Shown here one piece after another: positions 33,199-42,374 of a stretch of 64,000 nucleotides of DNA (within the stretch, counting starts at the first letter, position 1; the number at the start of each line of letters is the position of its first letter). The notes beneath the pieces were generated by a model. The model saw nothing but the letters and a program-made list of their open reading frames with translations, was not told the DNA's origin and made no database searches. Position numbers and translations under genes: made by a program. The stretch spans positions 366,439 through 430,438 of the forward strand of contig NZ_JAAALO010000006.1 of assembly GCF_009908295.1 (NCBI RefSeq), given 5' to 3'. The DNA comes from Micromonospora rubida (lineage in GTDB: Bacteria; Actinomycetota; Actinomycetes; Mycobacteriales; Micromonosporaceae).

Positions 33199-36100
33199 TC
33201 AGGGACCAGCCTCGCCCGCGCCCACGACACCGTCCTGTCGGTGTTTCTCGCGGAGCACGGCCTCGTGCGACAGCTCACCCAGCCGTCGTGCGAGGCCGGG
33301 CCGGTGGCCGTCGTACCGGGCCGCGAAGTCGGTCGCCAGCCCGAGCGGCACCGACCGGCCCATACCGATCTCGTAGAGGCGTGCGAGCACGTCGACGGCG
33401 ACGTCGTCGCTTCGCCACCCCTGGGAGAAGGCGCGCAGCGTGAGGCCAGCCTCGATGACCGCCTCGCCGATCCGCCGGTCGGCGGCCGGGTCCGCGCCCA
33501 GCGCCCGCTGCGCGCACCGGAACAGCGCGGCGGCCACCTCGGGGTACACCAGCAGAGCGGAGTCGTGGCAGGCGGACAGCACCTCGGCCACCACGTCGGC
33601 GGAGGCGTCGCAGTCCTCCGCCAGCCGGTCGAGCAGCAGCCGCAGGAAGGCGGCCCGGTCCCAGTTGGCGACCAGGTGTTCCGCGTCCAGCGCCACCCGG
33701 AGGCAGCGCAGGTACACGGTTCGCCGCTCCTGCCGGGTGGCCGAGCGCAGCGGCAGGAGCCAGGCGTCGACCAGCGCGTGGGCGGCCGAGGCGGCGACGC
33801 CGGACCCGGTGTCGGAGAAAACGGCGAGCGCCGTCGACAGCTTGTCGAACATCGGCTCCAGGGCGTGCACCACGACGGCGTCGTCCGGGTCGCAGGTCAG
33901 GTGGGCGTTGCGGCGCAACCGGGCGAGGCGCTCGCCCGGCAGCCCGTGGACGACTCCCCCGGGCAGGCCCAGCGCCCACGGCACGTCCAGCTCCGGCGGG
34001 GCGGCCAGCCGACCGTCCGCCCAGACCCGGACGTCCCGGCCCGCGCCGCCGCCGAGGCGCTCCAGCGCCAGCAGGTCACTCAGGCTCTCCCACTCCTCGC
34101 CGTCGAGCTGCGCACGCCACAGCCCCACCTGGGCCCGCCACCCGTCGACGGGGTCGGCGGCCTCCGGGAACAGCTCCCGCCCGGTCACCGCGTCGGCGGC
34201 GGCCAGGGCGAGCAGCAACAGGTTCGCCCCGTACGCGGCGTAGCGGGCGGGCACGGGCAGCCGCCGGGGGCGGTAGCCGTCGTACCGGCGGGTGCCGGCG
34301 GCGTGCGGGGCGGCGCGGAACAGCCGCAGCAGCAGGTCCGCCCAGGCGCGGCGGTGCGCCTCGTCCCGCCCGGCCAGCCACTCGGCGAGGAAGGCGAAGA
34401 CGGTGGCCCGGGTACTGAGCACGGCGTACGACAGCAGGGCGTGCAGCAGGTCGTCGGAGACCGGCTCGCCGTCCCAGGACAGGCTGGCGGCGGCGTCCCG
34501 GGCCACCAGGTCGTCCACCAGCTGCCCGGCGAGCCGGGCGACCAGGTACTCGCCGAAGGTGGCGTGCAGGAACTCGTACGTCTCGCGTCGGCGCCCGGCG
34601 TCGTGGGCGCGGGAGCGGTGGACGAAGAAGAAGCGGCCCAGCACCACCTCTGCCGCCGCCAGCGGCGCCCGCAGCCCGGCCCGCTCCCCCGCGCCCGTCC
34701 CGCCGAACGACAGCGCCGCCAGGTCGGCGTCCAGCTCGGCCGAGCCGATCCACTGCGCGCGCCGGTTGAACATGGCGAACGCGACCACGGCCAGCCGGCG
34801 CAGCTCCGCCTCGACCGCCCGGTCCAGCTCCGGCTCCGGCAGGCCGTCGCGCTGCTTGGTCACCTCCCGCCGGGCGAAGCGGCGCAGCAGCCGCTCGTAC
34901 AGCTCGCCGCGGCGCAGCTTCCCGGTGCGGCTCAGCTCGTTGCCCTCGGCGTCGTAGAGCGCCAGCATCAGCAGCAGCAACGGCTGCCCGGCCAGCTCCC
35001 GGTGCTCCAGCGCCGTCCCCCGGCCCAGCGGGCGCACGCCCCGCGCCCGGAAGGCGGCCTCGTTCACCCGGTTCCAGATCTCCAGCCACTCCCCGACCCG
35101 CGCGTCGTCGAAGGGCTCCAGCCGCACCGCCACCGCGCCGGGCGGCGGCTGCGCCCGGTCGGCCACGCTGGTGCGGCTGGTGACCAGCACCGCCACCGGG
35201 CGGCCCTGGTCGGCCTCCCGGCGCTGGAACGCCGCCACCCGGCGCAGGTAGTCGGTCTGGCTGACCCCGGTGGCCTGGAGCAGCTCGTCGAAGCCGTCGA
35301 GCAGCACCACCGGCAGCGCGTCGCCGGCCGAGCGGGCCAGCGCCGGCCAGTCGAGCCGCTCCCCGGTGGCGTCGCGAACCGCCTGCTCGATCTGGTCCTG
35401 GAGGTCACCGGCCGCGTACACGTCGCGCAGCACCACCCGGACCACCAGGAAGTCCGCCGCCGGCAGCCGGGCGGCGACGACCCGGGTCAGCAACGACTTG
35501 CCGGAGCCCGGCTGCCCGAGCACCAGCAGCGGCGCCCGGGTCGCGCCGGGCGAGGTGAGGTGCACGACGAGGGACTGCCACAGGTCGTCGCGCAGCGCCT
35601 GGCCGGCCCACCACGTCTCGTCGGCGGGCAGCGCCCCCGGGCCCAGCTCCGCGATCCGGCACAGCGGCGGGACGTACGCCTCGCCGAGCGTCGGCACGGT
35701 CAGTCCTTCCGGCACGTCCCCGGAGGAGATCACCGGCCGGCGCAGCTCGGCGGCGTACGCGGCGGCGAGCGCGGCGCGCCTGTCGTCCGGGGCCCGGCCC
35801 GTGGAGATCTCCGCCAGGGCCCGGTGCAGGTCGGCCAGCCCGACACAGAGGCGGCGCACCTCCTCCCGGGTCGCCTCGTGCTCGTCCAGGCCGAGCCAGA
35901 GGGACGCCTCGGGAAAGCCGACGGCGAGCCGGGTCAGCAGGTCGCGGTGCCGGTCGACCGCTGCCGGCGGCAGGTCGCGCAGTTCCCCTTCGACGCGCGC
36001 CCACCGTGTCGCGTCGAGGCGGTCGGCGACGGCGAGGCCCCGGAAGAAGACGACGACCCGGTCGGCCAGCCCGGCGTAGTAGGTGGTGAGCGCGGCGCGC

Positions 36101-36540
36101 AGCGTGCGGTAGGGCAGGTGCGGACCGGGCGCCGGGGCCGCCGTGCCGAACAGCGCCGCGACGAGGTCGCCCCCGGGGTCGCCGCCGGCCAGCCGCAGTT
36201 GCTCCTCCCGGGTGGGCCCGAGCCCGCCGAGGTCGGACGGGGCCCGCTCGCCCAGCACCTCGAAGAACGCGGTCACCGCGAGCACCGCGTGCGCCGCCTC
36301 CAGCCGTTGCGACCGCCCGTACCGGGACAGGCCGGAGCGCTTCTCCGCCGCGCCGCGCATCAGCTCGTGGCCGAGCCGGACGAACTCCGCCTTGGCGTCG
36401 AAGATCCCCAGCAGCGCCGGCACCGGGACCGCGGCGGCCAGCAGCGCGCCCCCGGTCAGCCTGTCGAACCAGCCGACCAGCCCGTTGTCCTGCCCACCGA
36501 GCAGGCGGACGGCGTCGGCGTAGCTGAGCGTGTCGGACAC
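33199..36540 (-). CDS. NACHT-domain STAND NTPase (bNACHT-like, candidate antiphage protein)
   Basis: Protein of 1113 residues. Residues 1-240 are a helical N-terminal domain starting with LSYADAVRLLGGQDN and a LTGGALLAAAVPVP membrane-like stretch, resembling the N-terminal helical domains found on actinobacterial NACHT proteins. The NACHT NTPase follows with P-loop LVLGQPGSGKSLLTR near residue 340, Walker B VVLLDGFDELL near 415 and the arginine-finger strand LVTSRTS. About 500 residues of helical C-terminal sequence would be the sensor. Bacterial NACHT proteins studied so far protect against phages by oligomerising on a viral signal. GTG 36540 has a GAGGAGG site. It lies downstream of a WYL regulator gene. 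Confidence 0.82.
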   Translation of the reverse strand: MSDTLSYADAVRLLGGQDNGLVGWFDRLTGGALLAAAVPVPALLGIFDAKAEFVRLGHELMRGAAEKRSGLSRYGRSQRLEAAHAVLAVTAFFEVLGERAPSDLGGLGPTREEQLRLAGGDPGGDLVAALFGTAAPAPGPHLPYRTLRAALTTYYAGLADRVVVFFRGLAVADRLDATRWARVEGELRDLPPAAVDRHRDLLTRLAVGFPEASLWLGLDEHEATREEVRRLCVGLADLHRALAEISTGRAPDDRRAALAAAYAAELRRPVISSGDVPEGLTVPTLGEAYVPPLCRIAELGPGALPADETWWAGQALRDDLWQSLVVHLTSPGATRAPLLVLGQPGSGKSLLTRVVAARLPAADFLVVRVVLRDVYAAGDLQDQIEQAVRDATGERLDWPALARSAGDALPVVLLDGFDELLQATGVSQTDYLRRVAAFQRREADQGRPVAVLVTSRTSVADRAQPPPGAVAVRLEPFDDARVGEWLEIWNRVNEAAFRARGVRPLGRGTALEHRELAGQPLLLLMLALYDAEGNELSRTGKLRRGELYERLLRRFARREVTKQRDGLPEPELDRAVEAELRRLAVVAFAMFNRRAQWIGSAELDADLAALSFGGTGAGERAGLRAPLAAAEVVLGRFFFVHRSRAHDAGRRRETYEFLHATFGEYLVARLAGQLVDDLVARDAAASLSWDGEPVSDDLLHALLSYAVLSTRATVFAFLAEWLAGRDEAHRRAWADLLLRLFRAAPHAAGTRRYDGYRPRRLPVPARYAAYGANLLLLALAAADAVTGRELFPEAADPVDGWRAQVGLWRAQLDGEEWESLSDLLALERLGGGAGRDVRVWADGRLAAPPELDVPWALGLPGGVVHGLPGERLARLRRNAHLTCDPDDAVVVHALEPMFDKLSTALAVFSDTGSGVAASAAHALVDAWLLPLRSATRQERRTVYLRCLRVALDAEHLVANWDRAAFLRLLLDRLAEDCDASADVVAEVLSACHDSALLVYPEVAAALFRCAQRALGADPAADRRIGEAVIEAGLTLRAFSQGWRSDDVAVDVLARLYEIGMGRSVPLGLATDFAARYDGHRPGLARRLGELSHEAVLREKHRQDGVVGAGEAGP

Positions 36541-36607
36541 GCGGTCCTCCTCGGTGGCGGCGAAGCCGCCAGCATGCCCGGCCGGGGCATCCGGCGCTGT
36601 CGGGTTT

Positions 36608-37300
36608 TCAGGCCAGGCTGAGCGGGCGGACCCGCTCGGACGGGATGTCGAGGTCGTCGGGGCGCAGCTCCCGGGTGACCGGCTCCGGCAGCGCGGTCAC
36701 CGAGCCGATCCGGTCCACCCGGAACGCGCGCAGGCCGTCGCGCAGGCGGCACCAGGCCAGCAGATACCAGTGCCAGGGGTTGCCGAGGAAGCCCAGCGGC
36801 TCCACGACCCGCTCGGTGACGGCCCCGGCCCGGTCGGCGTACCCGAGGCGCAGCACCCGGCGGGCGGTCACCGCGCCGGCGACGGCGGACGGGACGGGCG
36901 CGGCGGGCCCACCGCCGATGAGGTGCACCCGGCCGGCGAGCCGGCGGGCCTCTGCGGCGTCGGCGGGTGGCATCACCGCGAGCAGCTTGCGCAGCGCTGT
37001 GGTGCCCGCCTCGGTGAACGGGCCGCCGCCGAGGCGGTGCAGAGCCACGGCCATCGCCACCGCCTCGGCGGCGGTGAGGTTGACCGGCGGCAGGGTGTGC
37101 GCGCGGTCGACGACATAGCCGCCGGTGCGGCCGGCCTCCGCCCAGATCGGCACCCCGGCCTGCTGCAACGCGCCGATGTCGCGCTCGATGGTGCGCGAGC
37201 TGACCTCGAAGCGGTGGGCGAGCCAGCGGGAGCTGCGAGGCCGGGGCGACACCGCCCGCAGCTCCTCGACCAGCGCGTAGAGACGGTCCGTCCGGTTCAC
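36608..37300 (-). CDS. WYL-domain transcriptional regulator (YafY-type)
   Basis: HTH_11 winged helix at residues 1-60 (SRWLAHRFEVSSRTIERDI as recognition region) followed by a WYL domain with RRVLRLGYADR and EPLGFLGNPWHWYLLAW. WYL proteins bind nucleic-acid or nucleotide ligands and frequently regulate defence loci. Length 230 residues is standard for YafY-like regulators. It begins an apparent operon with the NACHT gene 67 bp downstream and the VOC gene beyond. Whether it controls the NACHT gene is not shown by sequence alone. Confidence 0.9.
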   Translation of the reverse strand: MNRTDRLYALVEELRAVSPRPRSSRWLAHRFEVSSRTIERDIGALQQAGVPIWAEAGRTGGYVVDRAHTLPPVNLTAAEAVAMAVALHRLGGGPFTEAGTTALRKLLAVMPPADAAEARRLAGRVHLIGGGPAAPVPSAVAGAVTARRVLRLGYADRAGAVTERVVEPLGFLGNPWHWYLLAWCRLRDGLRAFRVDRIGSVTALPEPVTRELRPDDLDIPSERVRPLSLA

Positions 37301-37355
37301 CCCCGCAGGTTAGCCGCCGGGTGCGACGAGGCCGGGTCAGGCGGGGCGGGCCGGG

Positions 37356-37781
37356 TCAGGCGATGCAGGCGCAGACGATCAGCGCGGCCCCGAAGTGGGT
37401 GGCGGCGCTGGCCCAGGCCGCCGGGTGCGGCTCCTCGGAGCAGATGACCTCGCCGAGCTTGCCCGGGGTGAGCAGGTCCAGCACGAAGAACGCCAGCGCC
37501 ATGATCAACAGGCCGATCAGCCCGAAGATGATCGTGGAGGCCAGCCCCTTGCCGAAGTCGTCGTAGCTGGTGAGGACCGCGGTGAAGACGATACCGGCGA
37601 TGCCGAGCTGGTTCGCGGCGAGCAGCAGCCCGGCGTTGGCGTTGCGTCGCACCCAGATCAGCTCGCGCAGCTTCCCCGGGGTGAGCAGGTCGACCAGGCC
37701 GAAGCCGGCCGCCATCAGACCCACCCCGACGACCCCGAACACGACGCTCTGCCAGGCTCCGCTGAGCAGGTCCTCCAGCAC
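37356..37781 (-). CDS. DUF350 membrane protein
   Basis: Small membrane protein of 141 residues with four helices formed by two DUF350 repeats; each repeat contains a LLTPGKL motif (FGLVDLLTPGKLRELI and FVLDLLTPGKLGEVI). Family members accompany transporters and toxic-ion responses but have no proven role. The longer reading from GTG 37799 is less likely because GTG 37781 has a GGGAGG site 7 nt upstream. It follows glnA2 after about 100 bp that includes a 10-bp inverted repeat (37844-37853 and 37875-37884), so it may have its own promoter. Confidence 0.85.
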   Translation of the reverse strand: MLEDLLSGAWQSVVFGVVGVGLMAAGFGLVDLLTPGKLRELIWVRRNANAGLLLAANQLGIAGIVFTAVLTSYDDFGKGLASTIIFGLIGLLIMALAFFVLDLLTPGKLGEVICSEEPHPAAWASAATHFGAALIVCACIA

Positions 37782-37884
37782 CGACTGCCTCCCGACCACC
37801 TACCGCCCGGCGGGGGTGCCGGCGCGGTGATCGAGACGATAGCGGCCCGCCGCAACCCCCGGCGGTCCGCGCCGGCGGCGGGCC

Positions 37885-39234
37885 CTACAGCGACAGGTAG
37901 CGCTGCCGCTCGTAGGGGGTTACCTCGCGGCGGTACTGCTCCCACTCGGCCCGCTTGTTGCGCAGGAAGAAGTCGAAGACGTGCTCGCCGAGCACCTCGG
38001 CGACCAGCTCGGAGCCGGCCATCACGTCGATCGCCTCGGACAGGTTCTCCGGCAGCGCCTCGTACCCCATGGCGCGGCGCTCGGCGCTGCTCAGCGACCA
38101 GACGTCGTCCTCGGCGCCCGGGGGCAGCTCGTAGCCCTCCTCGATGCCCTTGAGGCCGGCACCGAGCAGCATCGCGAAGGCCAGGTAGGGGTTGGTGGCC
38201 GAGTCCAGCGAGCGGACCTCGACCCGGGCCGAGTTCGGCTTGCCGTACGCGGGGACGCGGACCAGCGCGGACCGGTTCAGGTGCCCCCAGCAGACGTACG
38301 CGGGGCTCTCGGTGATCCGGTCCGGCAGCGCCAGCGGGAAGAGCCGCTTGTACGAGTTGACCCACTGGTTGGTGACCGCCGTGTACTCCCGGGCGTGCAT
38401 GAGCAGCCCGGCGATGAACGACTTCGCCACCTTCGACAGCTTCATCGGGTCGGCGTTGTCGTGGAACGCGTTGCGCTCCCCCTCGAACAGCGACAGGTGG
38501 GTGTGCATGCCGCTGCCCGGCTGGTCGGTGAACGGCTTCGGCATGAAGCTGGCCTGCACCCCGGTGGAGAGGGCCACCTCCTTGACCACGTGCCGGAAGG
38601 TCATGATGTTGTCGGCGGTGGTCAGCGCGTCGGCGTAGCGCAGGTCGATCTCCTGCTGGCCGGGGGCGACCTCGTGGTGGCTGAACTCCACCGAGATGCC
38701 GATCCGCTCCAGGGCCAGCACGGCCTGGCGGCGGAAGTCCCGGGCCACCGCGTGGGTGGTGTGCTCGAAGTAGCCGCCGGTGTCGACCGGGACGGGCACC
38801 GAGCCGTCCTGCGGGCCGTTCTCCAGCAGGAAGAACTCGATCTCCGGGTGGGTGTAGAAGGTGAAGCCCTTCTCGGCGGCCTTGGACAGCATCCGGCGCA
38901 GCACGTGCCGGGGGTCGGCCCAGGACGGGCCGCCGTCGGGGAGCAGGATGTCGCAGAACATCCGGGCGCTCTCGCCGCTCACCCCGCCCTCGAAGGGGAA
39001 CACCTGGAAGGTCGTCGGGTCGGGCATGGCCACCATGTCGGACTCGAAGACCCGGGCGAAGCCCTCGATCGCCGAGCCGTCGAACCCGATGCCCTCCTCG
39101 AAGGCCGCCTCCAGCTCGGCGGGCGCGACCGAGACGCTCTTGAGGGTGCCCAGCACGTCGGTGAACCACAGCCGGACGAACCGGATGTCCCGCTCTTCCA
39201 GCGTACGGAGGACGAACTCCTGCTGACGGTCCAC
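37885..39234 (-). CDS. glnA2: Glutamine-synthetase-like GlnA2 (gamma-glutamylpolyamine synthetase candidate)
   Basis: Glutamine synthetase family protein of 449 residues. The core motifs remain (IGFDGSAIEGF, HPEIEFFLLE, SHHEVAPGQQEI, PGSGMHTHLS), but the loop equivalent to the adenylylation site reads DDVWSLSSAERR, with no tyrosine, so GlnE should not regulate it. In Streptomyces the GlnA2 paralogue ligates glutamate to polyamines rather than ammonia; the neighbourhood with nadE and panB is the same, so a similar role is likely. GTG 39234 (start DRQQEFVLRTLEERDIRF) has an AGGGG site; a longer GTG start at 39252 is possible. It runs on the minus strand, divergent from nadE. Confidence 0.92.
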   Translation of the reverse strand: MDRQQEFVLRTLEERDIRFVRLWFTDVLGTLKSVSVAPAELEAAFEEGIGFDGSAIEGFARVFESDMVAMPDPTTFQVFPFEGGVSGESARMFCDILLPDGGPSWADPRHVLRRMLSKAAEKGFTFYTHPEIEFFLLENGPQDGSVPVPVDTGGYFEHTTHAVARDFRRQAVLALERIGISVEFSHHEVAPGQQEIDLRYADALTTADNIMTFRHVVKEVALSTGVQASFMPKPFTDQPGSGMHTHLSLFEGERNAFHDNADPMKLSKVAKSFIAGLLMHAREYTAVTNQWVNSYKRLFPLALPDRITESPAYVCWGHLNRSALVRVPAYGKPNSARVEVRSLDSATNPYLAFAMLLGAGLKGIEEGYELPPGAEDDVWSLSSAERRAMGYEALPENLSEAIDVMAGSELVAEVLGEHVFDFFLRNKRAEWEQYRREVTPYERQRYLSL

Positions 39235-39480
39235 TTCCACCCCTCGCGACACTGTTGCCCAGCACCGGCCGGGCCTGATCGCCCAGTCTCCACCGGGTCC
39301 TTTACGCAGACGTTACGCGACCTTTCCGGGCCGCGTCCTGTCGTGTCCCGCCACCTGGCGCGCGGGCCGGCGGACCCGCTCCCACGGGCCGGCGGCCCGG
39401 TCCCGGGACGCCCAGGCCGGTGGCCGCCGTCTCCCGCCGCCCGCCGTGTCGGGCCCGCCGGGCTGGGGCAAGATGAGGGC

Positions 39481-41241
39481 ATGCCCACCCTGCGTCTCGC
39501 CCTGTCCCAGGTCAATCCGATCGTCGGCGACCTCGACGGCAATGCCGACCTGGTCCGCCGGTGGACCCGGCGGGCCGCCGACGCGGGCGCCCAGCTCGTC
39601 GTGTTCCCGGAGATGACGCTGACCGGATACCCGGTCGAGGACCTGGTCTTCCGTCGGTCCTTCGTGGCCGCGTCCCAGGCCGCGCTGCGCCGCCTCGCCG
39701 CCGACCTGGCCGCCGACGGCCTCGGCGAGCTGCCGGTGGTGGTCGGCTACCTGGACGCGGACGGCCCGCCGCAGGTCAGCGCCGACGCCCAGCCGGGCCA
39801 CGGGGCCCGCAACGCCGCCGCCGTGCTGCACCGGGGCGAGGTGACGGCCACCTACTTCAAGCACCACCTGCCCAACTACGGCGTGTTCGACGAGGATCGC
39901 TACTTCGTCCCCGGCGACACGCTGACCGTGGTGCGGGTCGGCGGGGTGGACGTGGCGCTGACCATCTGCGAGGACCTGTGGCAGGCCGGCGGCCCGTTCG
40001 CGGTGGCCCGGCAGGCCGGGGTGGGCCTGGTGGTCACGATCAACGGCTCGCCGTACGAGCTGAACAAGGACGACGTCCGGCTACCGCTGGTGCGTCGCCG
40101 GGCCGCCGAGGCGGGCGCCACCGTGGCGTACGTCAACATGGTCGGCGCGCAGGACGAGCTGGTCTTCGAGGGCGACTCGATGATCGTGGGCGCGGACGGG
40201 ACGCTGCTGACCCGCGCCCCGCAGTTCGTCGAGCACCTGCTGCTGCACGACGTCGAGCTGCCGGCGGCGCCGGAGCCGGTCGGCGGCACCGGGGAGCTGG
40301 AAGGCGGGATGCGGATCGTGCGCGCCACGGTCAGCGACCTGCTGCCGCCGGCCCCGGGCGGGGTGGCGGTCGGCGGGATCATCGAGCCGGCGGCCGACGA
40401 GGCCGAGGTGTGGCAGGCGCTGGTGCTGGGCCTGCGCGACTACGTCGACAAGAACCGGTTCCCGTCGGTGGTGCTGGGGCTCTCCGGCGGCATCGACTCG
40501 GCGGTGGTGGCGGCCCTCTCGGTCGACGCGCTCGGCCCGGACCGGGTGGTCGGGGTGTCGATGCCCAGCCAGCACTCCTCGGAACACTCCCGCGAGGACG
40601 CGGAGGACCTGGCCAAGCGCACCGGGCTGGACTACCGGGTGCAGCCGATCCAGCCGATGGTGGACACCTTCCTGGCGAACCTGTCGCTGTCCGGGCTGGC
40701 GGTGGAGAACCTCCAGGCCCGGGTGCGCGGGGTGCTGCTGATGGCGCTGTCGAACCAGGAGGGCCATCTCGTCCTCACCACCGGCAACAAGAGCGAGCTG
40801 GCGGTCGGCTACTCCACCCTGTACGGCGACTCGGTCGGCGGGTTCAACCCGATCAAGGACGTGTGGAAGACGCTGGTCTGGCGGCTGGCGAAGTGGCGCA
40901 ACGCGGACGCCGCCCGCCGGGGCGAGACGCCGCCGATCCCCGAGAACTCGATCGGCAAGCCGCCGAGCGCCGAGCTGAGCCCCGGCCAGCTCGACAGCGA
41001 CACCCTGCCCGACTACGACGTGCTCGACCCGATCCTGATCGGGTACGTCGACGGCGACCTCGGCCGGGCCGGGCTCGTCGAGTCCGGCCACGACCCGGCG
41101 GTCGTCGACCGGGTGCTGCGGATGGTGGACACCGCCGAGTACAAGCGCCGCCAGTCGGCGCCCGGCACGAAGATCTCGATGAAGGCGTTCGGGCGGGACC
41201 GCCGGCTGCCGATCACCAACCGCTGGCGCGAGGACGGCTGA
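39481..41241 (+). CDS. nadE: Glutamine-dependent NAD+ synthetase
   Basis: Last step of NAD synthesis: amidation of nicotinate adenine dinucleotide with ammonia from glutamine. The N-terminal nitrilase-type glutaminase (residues 1-280) has the Glu44-Lys127-Cys163 triad in VFPEMTLTGY, YFKHHLPNYG and TICEDLW. The synthetase half has the pyrophosphate loop LGLSGGIDSAV, and TTGNKSELAVGY and the C-terminal KISMKAFGRDRRLPI are intact. Length is 586 residues, slightly shorter than the roughly 680 of the mycobacterial enzyme. The ATG starts a plus-strand pair with panB 143 bp downstream. Confidence 0.96.
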   Translation: MPTLRLALSQVNPIVGDLDGNADLVRRWTRRAADAGAQLVVFPEMTLTGYPVEDLVFRRSFVAASQAALRRLAADLAADGLGELPVVVGYLDADGPPQVSADAQPGHGARNAAAVLHRGEVTATYFKHHLPNYGVFDEDRYFVPGDTLTVVRVGGVDVALTICEDLWQAGGPFAVARQAGVGLVVTINGSPYELNKDDVRLPLVRRRAAEAGATVAYVNMVGAQDELVFEGDSMIVGADGTLLTRAPQFVEHLLLHDVELPAAPEPVGGTGELEGGMRIVRATVSDLLPPAPGGVAVGGIIEPAADEAEVWQALVLGLRDYVDKNRFPSVVLGLSGGIDSAVVAALSVDALGPDRVVGVSMPSQHSSEHSREDAEDLAKRTGLDYRVQPIQPMVDTFLANLSLSGLAVENLQARVRGVLLMALSNQEGHLVLTTGNKSELAVGYSTLYGDSVGGFNPIKDVWKTLVWRLAKWRNADAARRGETPPIPENSIGKPPSAELSPGQLDSDTLPDYDVLDPILIGYVDGDLGRAGLVESGHDPAVVDRVLRMVDTAEYKRRQSAPGTKISMKAFGRDRRLPITNRWREDG

Positions 41242-41384
41242 CCCGGCGCGGGTACGCCCGGCGGCCGACCCGTGCCGCCGGGGAGTGAGATCCTGCACTG
41301 ACGCCTCCCGCCGCCGCCCGCCCGGTGCGACGATCGCGGCAGAACCCGGGGACCGCGAAGGCGGCCTCGAGGAAGGAGACAGTC

Positions 41385-42230
41385 ATGGTGGAGTCCACCC
41401 CGACCGAGGTGACGGCGCTGTACGGCGGCCCGGCCACCCGGCGGGTCCGCACCCGCGACCTGCTCGCCGCCAAGGAACGCGGCGAGCGGTGGTCGATGCT
41501 GACCTCGTACGACCAGTACACGGCGTCGATCTTCGACGCCGCCGGCATCCCGGCGCTGCTGGTCGGCGACTCGGCGGCGAACAACGTCTTCGGCTACGAG
41601 ACGACGCTGCCGGTGACCGTCGACGAGCTGCTGCCGCTGGTCCGCGCGGTGGTGCGGGCCACCCGGCAGGCGCTGATCGTCGGCGACCTGCCGTTCGGCT
41701 CGTACGAGGAGGGGCCGACGCAGGCGCTGCGCACCGCGGTCCGGTTCATGAAGGAGGGCGGCTGCCACGCCGTGAAGTTGGAGGGCGGCCGGCGCTGCGC
41801 GGCGCAGATCGCCGCGATCGTCGACGCCGGCATCCCGGTGATGGCGCACATCGGCTTCACCCCGCAGCGCGAGCACACCCTCGGCGGGTACCGGGTGCAG
41901 GGGCGGGGCGACGCGGCCGACGACGTGCTCGCCGACGCGCGGGCGGTGACCGAGGCGGGCGCGTTCGCGGTGGTGCTGGAGATGGTGCCGGGCGAGGTGG
42001 CCGGGCGGGTCACCGCGGAGCTGCCGATCCCGACCGTCGGTATCGGGGCCGGCCCGGGCACCGACGCGCAGGTGCTGGTCTGGCAGGACATGGCCGGCCT
42101 GCGCACCGGGAAGGCCCCGCGCTTCGTGAAGCGCTACCTCGACCTGGCCGGCGCGCTGACCGACGCCACCCGCCGGTTCGCCGACGAGGTCCGCGGCGGC
42201 GAGTTCCCCGCCGCCGAGCACACCTTCTGA
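41385..42230 (+). CDS. panB: Ketopantoate hydroxymethyltransferase PanB
   Basis: First committed step to pantothenate and coenzyme A: transfers a hydroxymethyl group from methylenetetrahydrofolate to 2-oxoisovalerate in a decameric TIM-barrel enzyme. Visible motifs are MLTSYDQYTASIFDAAG, LLVGDSAANNVFGY with the metal-binding Asp, VKLEGG, AHIGFTPQ and IPTVGIGAGPGTDAQVLV. The ATG at 41385 has a GGAAGGAG site 6 nt upstream; 281 residues is the expected length. It follows nadE on the same strand. The mycobacterial panB also closes this gene block. Confidence 0.97.
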   Translation: MVESTPTEVTALYGGPATRRVRTRDLLAAKERGERWSMLTSYDQYTASIFDAAGIPALLVGDSAANNVFGYETTLPVTVDELLPLVRAVVRATRQALIVGDLPFGSYEEGPTQALRTAVRFMKEGGCHAVKLEGGRRCAAQIAAIVDAGIPVMAHIGFTPQREHTLGGYRVQGRGDAADDVLADARAVTEAGAFAVVLEMVPGEVAGRVTAELPIPTVGIGAGPGTDAQVLVWQDMAGLRTGKAPRFVKRYLDLAGALTDATRRFADEVRGGEFPAAEHTF

Positions 42231-42374
42231 CCGGTACGCCGATGCGGTGACCGCGGGGTGGGCGCCCACCCCTCGGTCACCGCGCCCGCGCGTGGTCACG
42301 CCGCCGCCATCCGTTGCCCGGCGCCGGTGGCCCCGGTGGGAAGCTGCCCGCCCGGGATCTCCCGCCCCGGCGGC

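Noticed and set aside
33178..36621. Plus-strand open frame opposite the NACHT gene
   Set aside because: The minus strand has P-loop and Walker B motifs; the plus frame is low-complexity.
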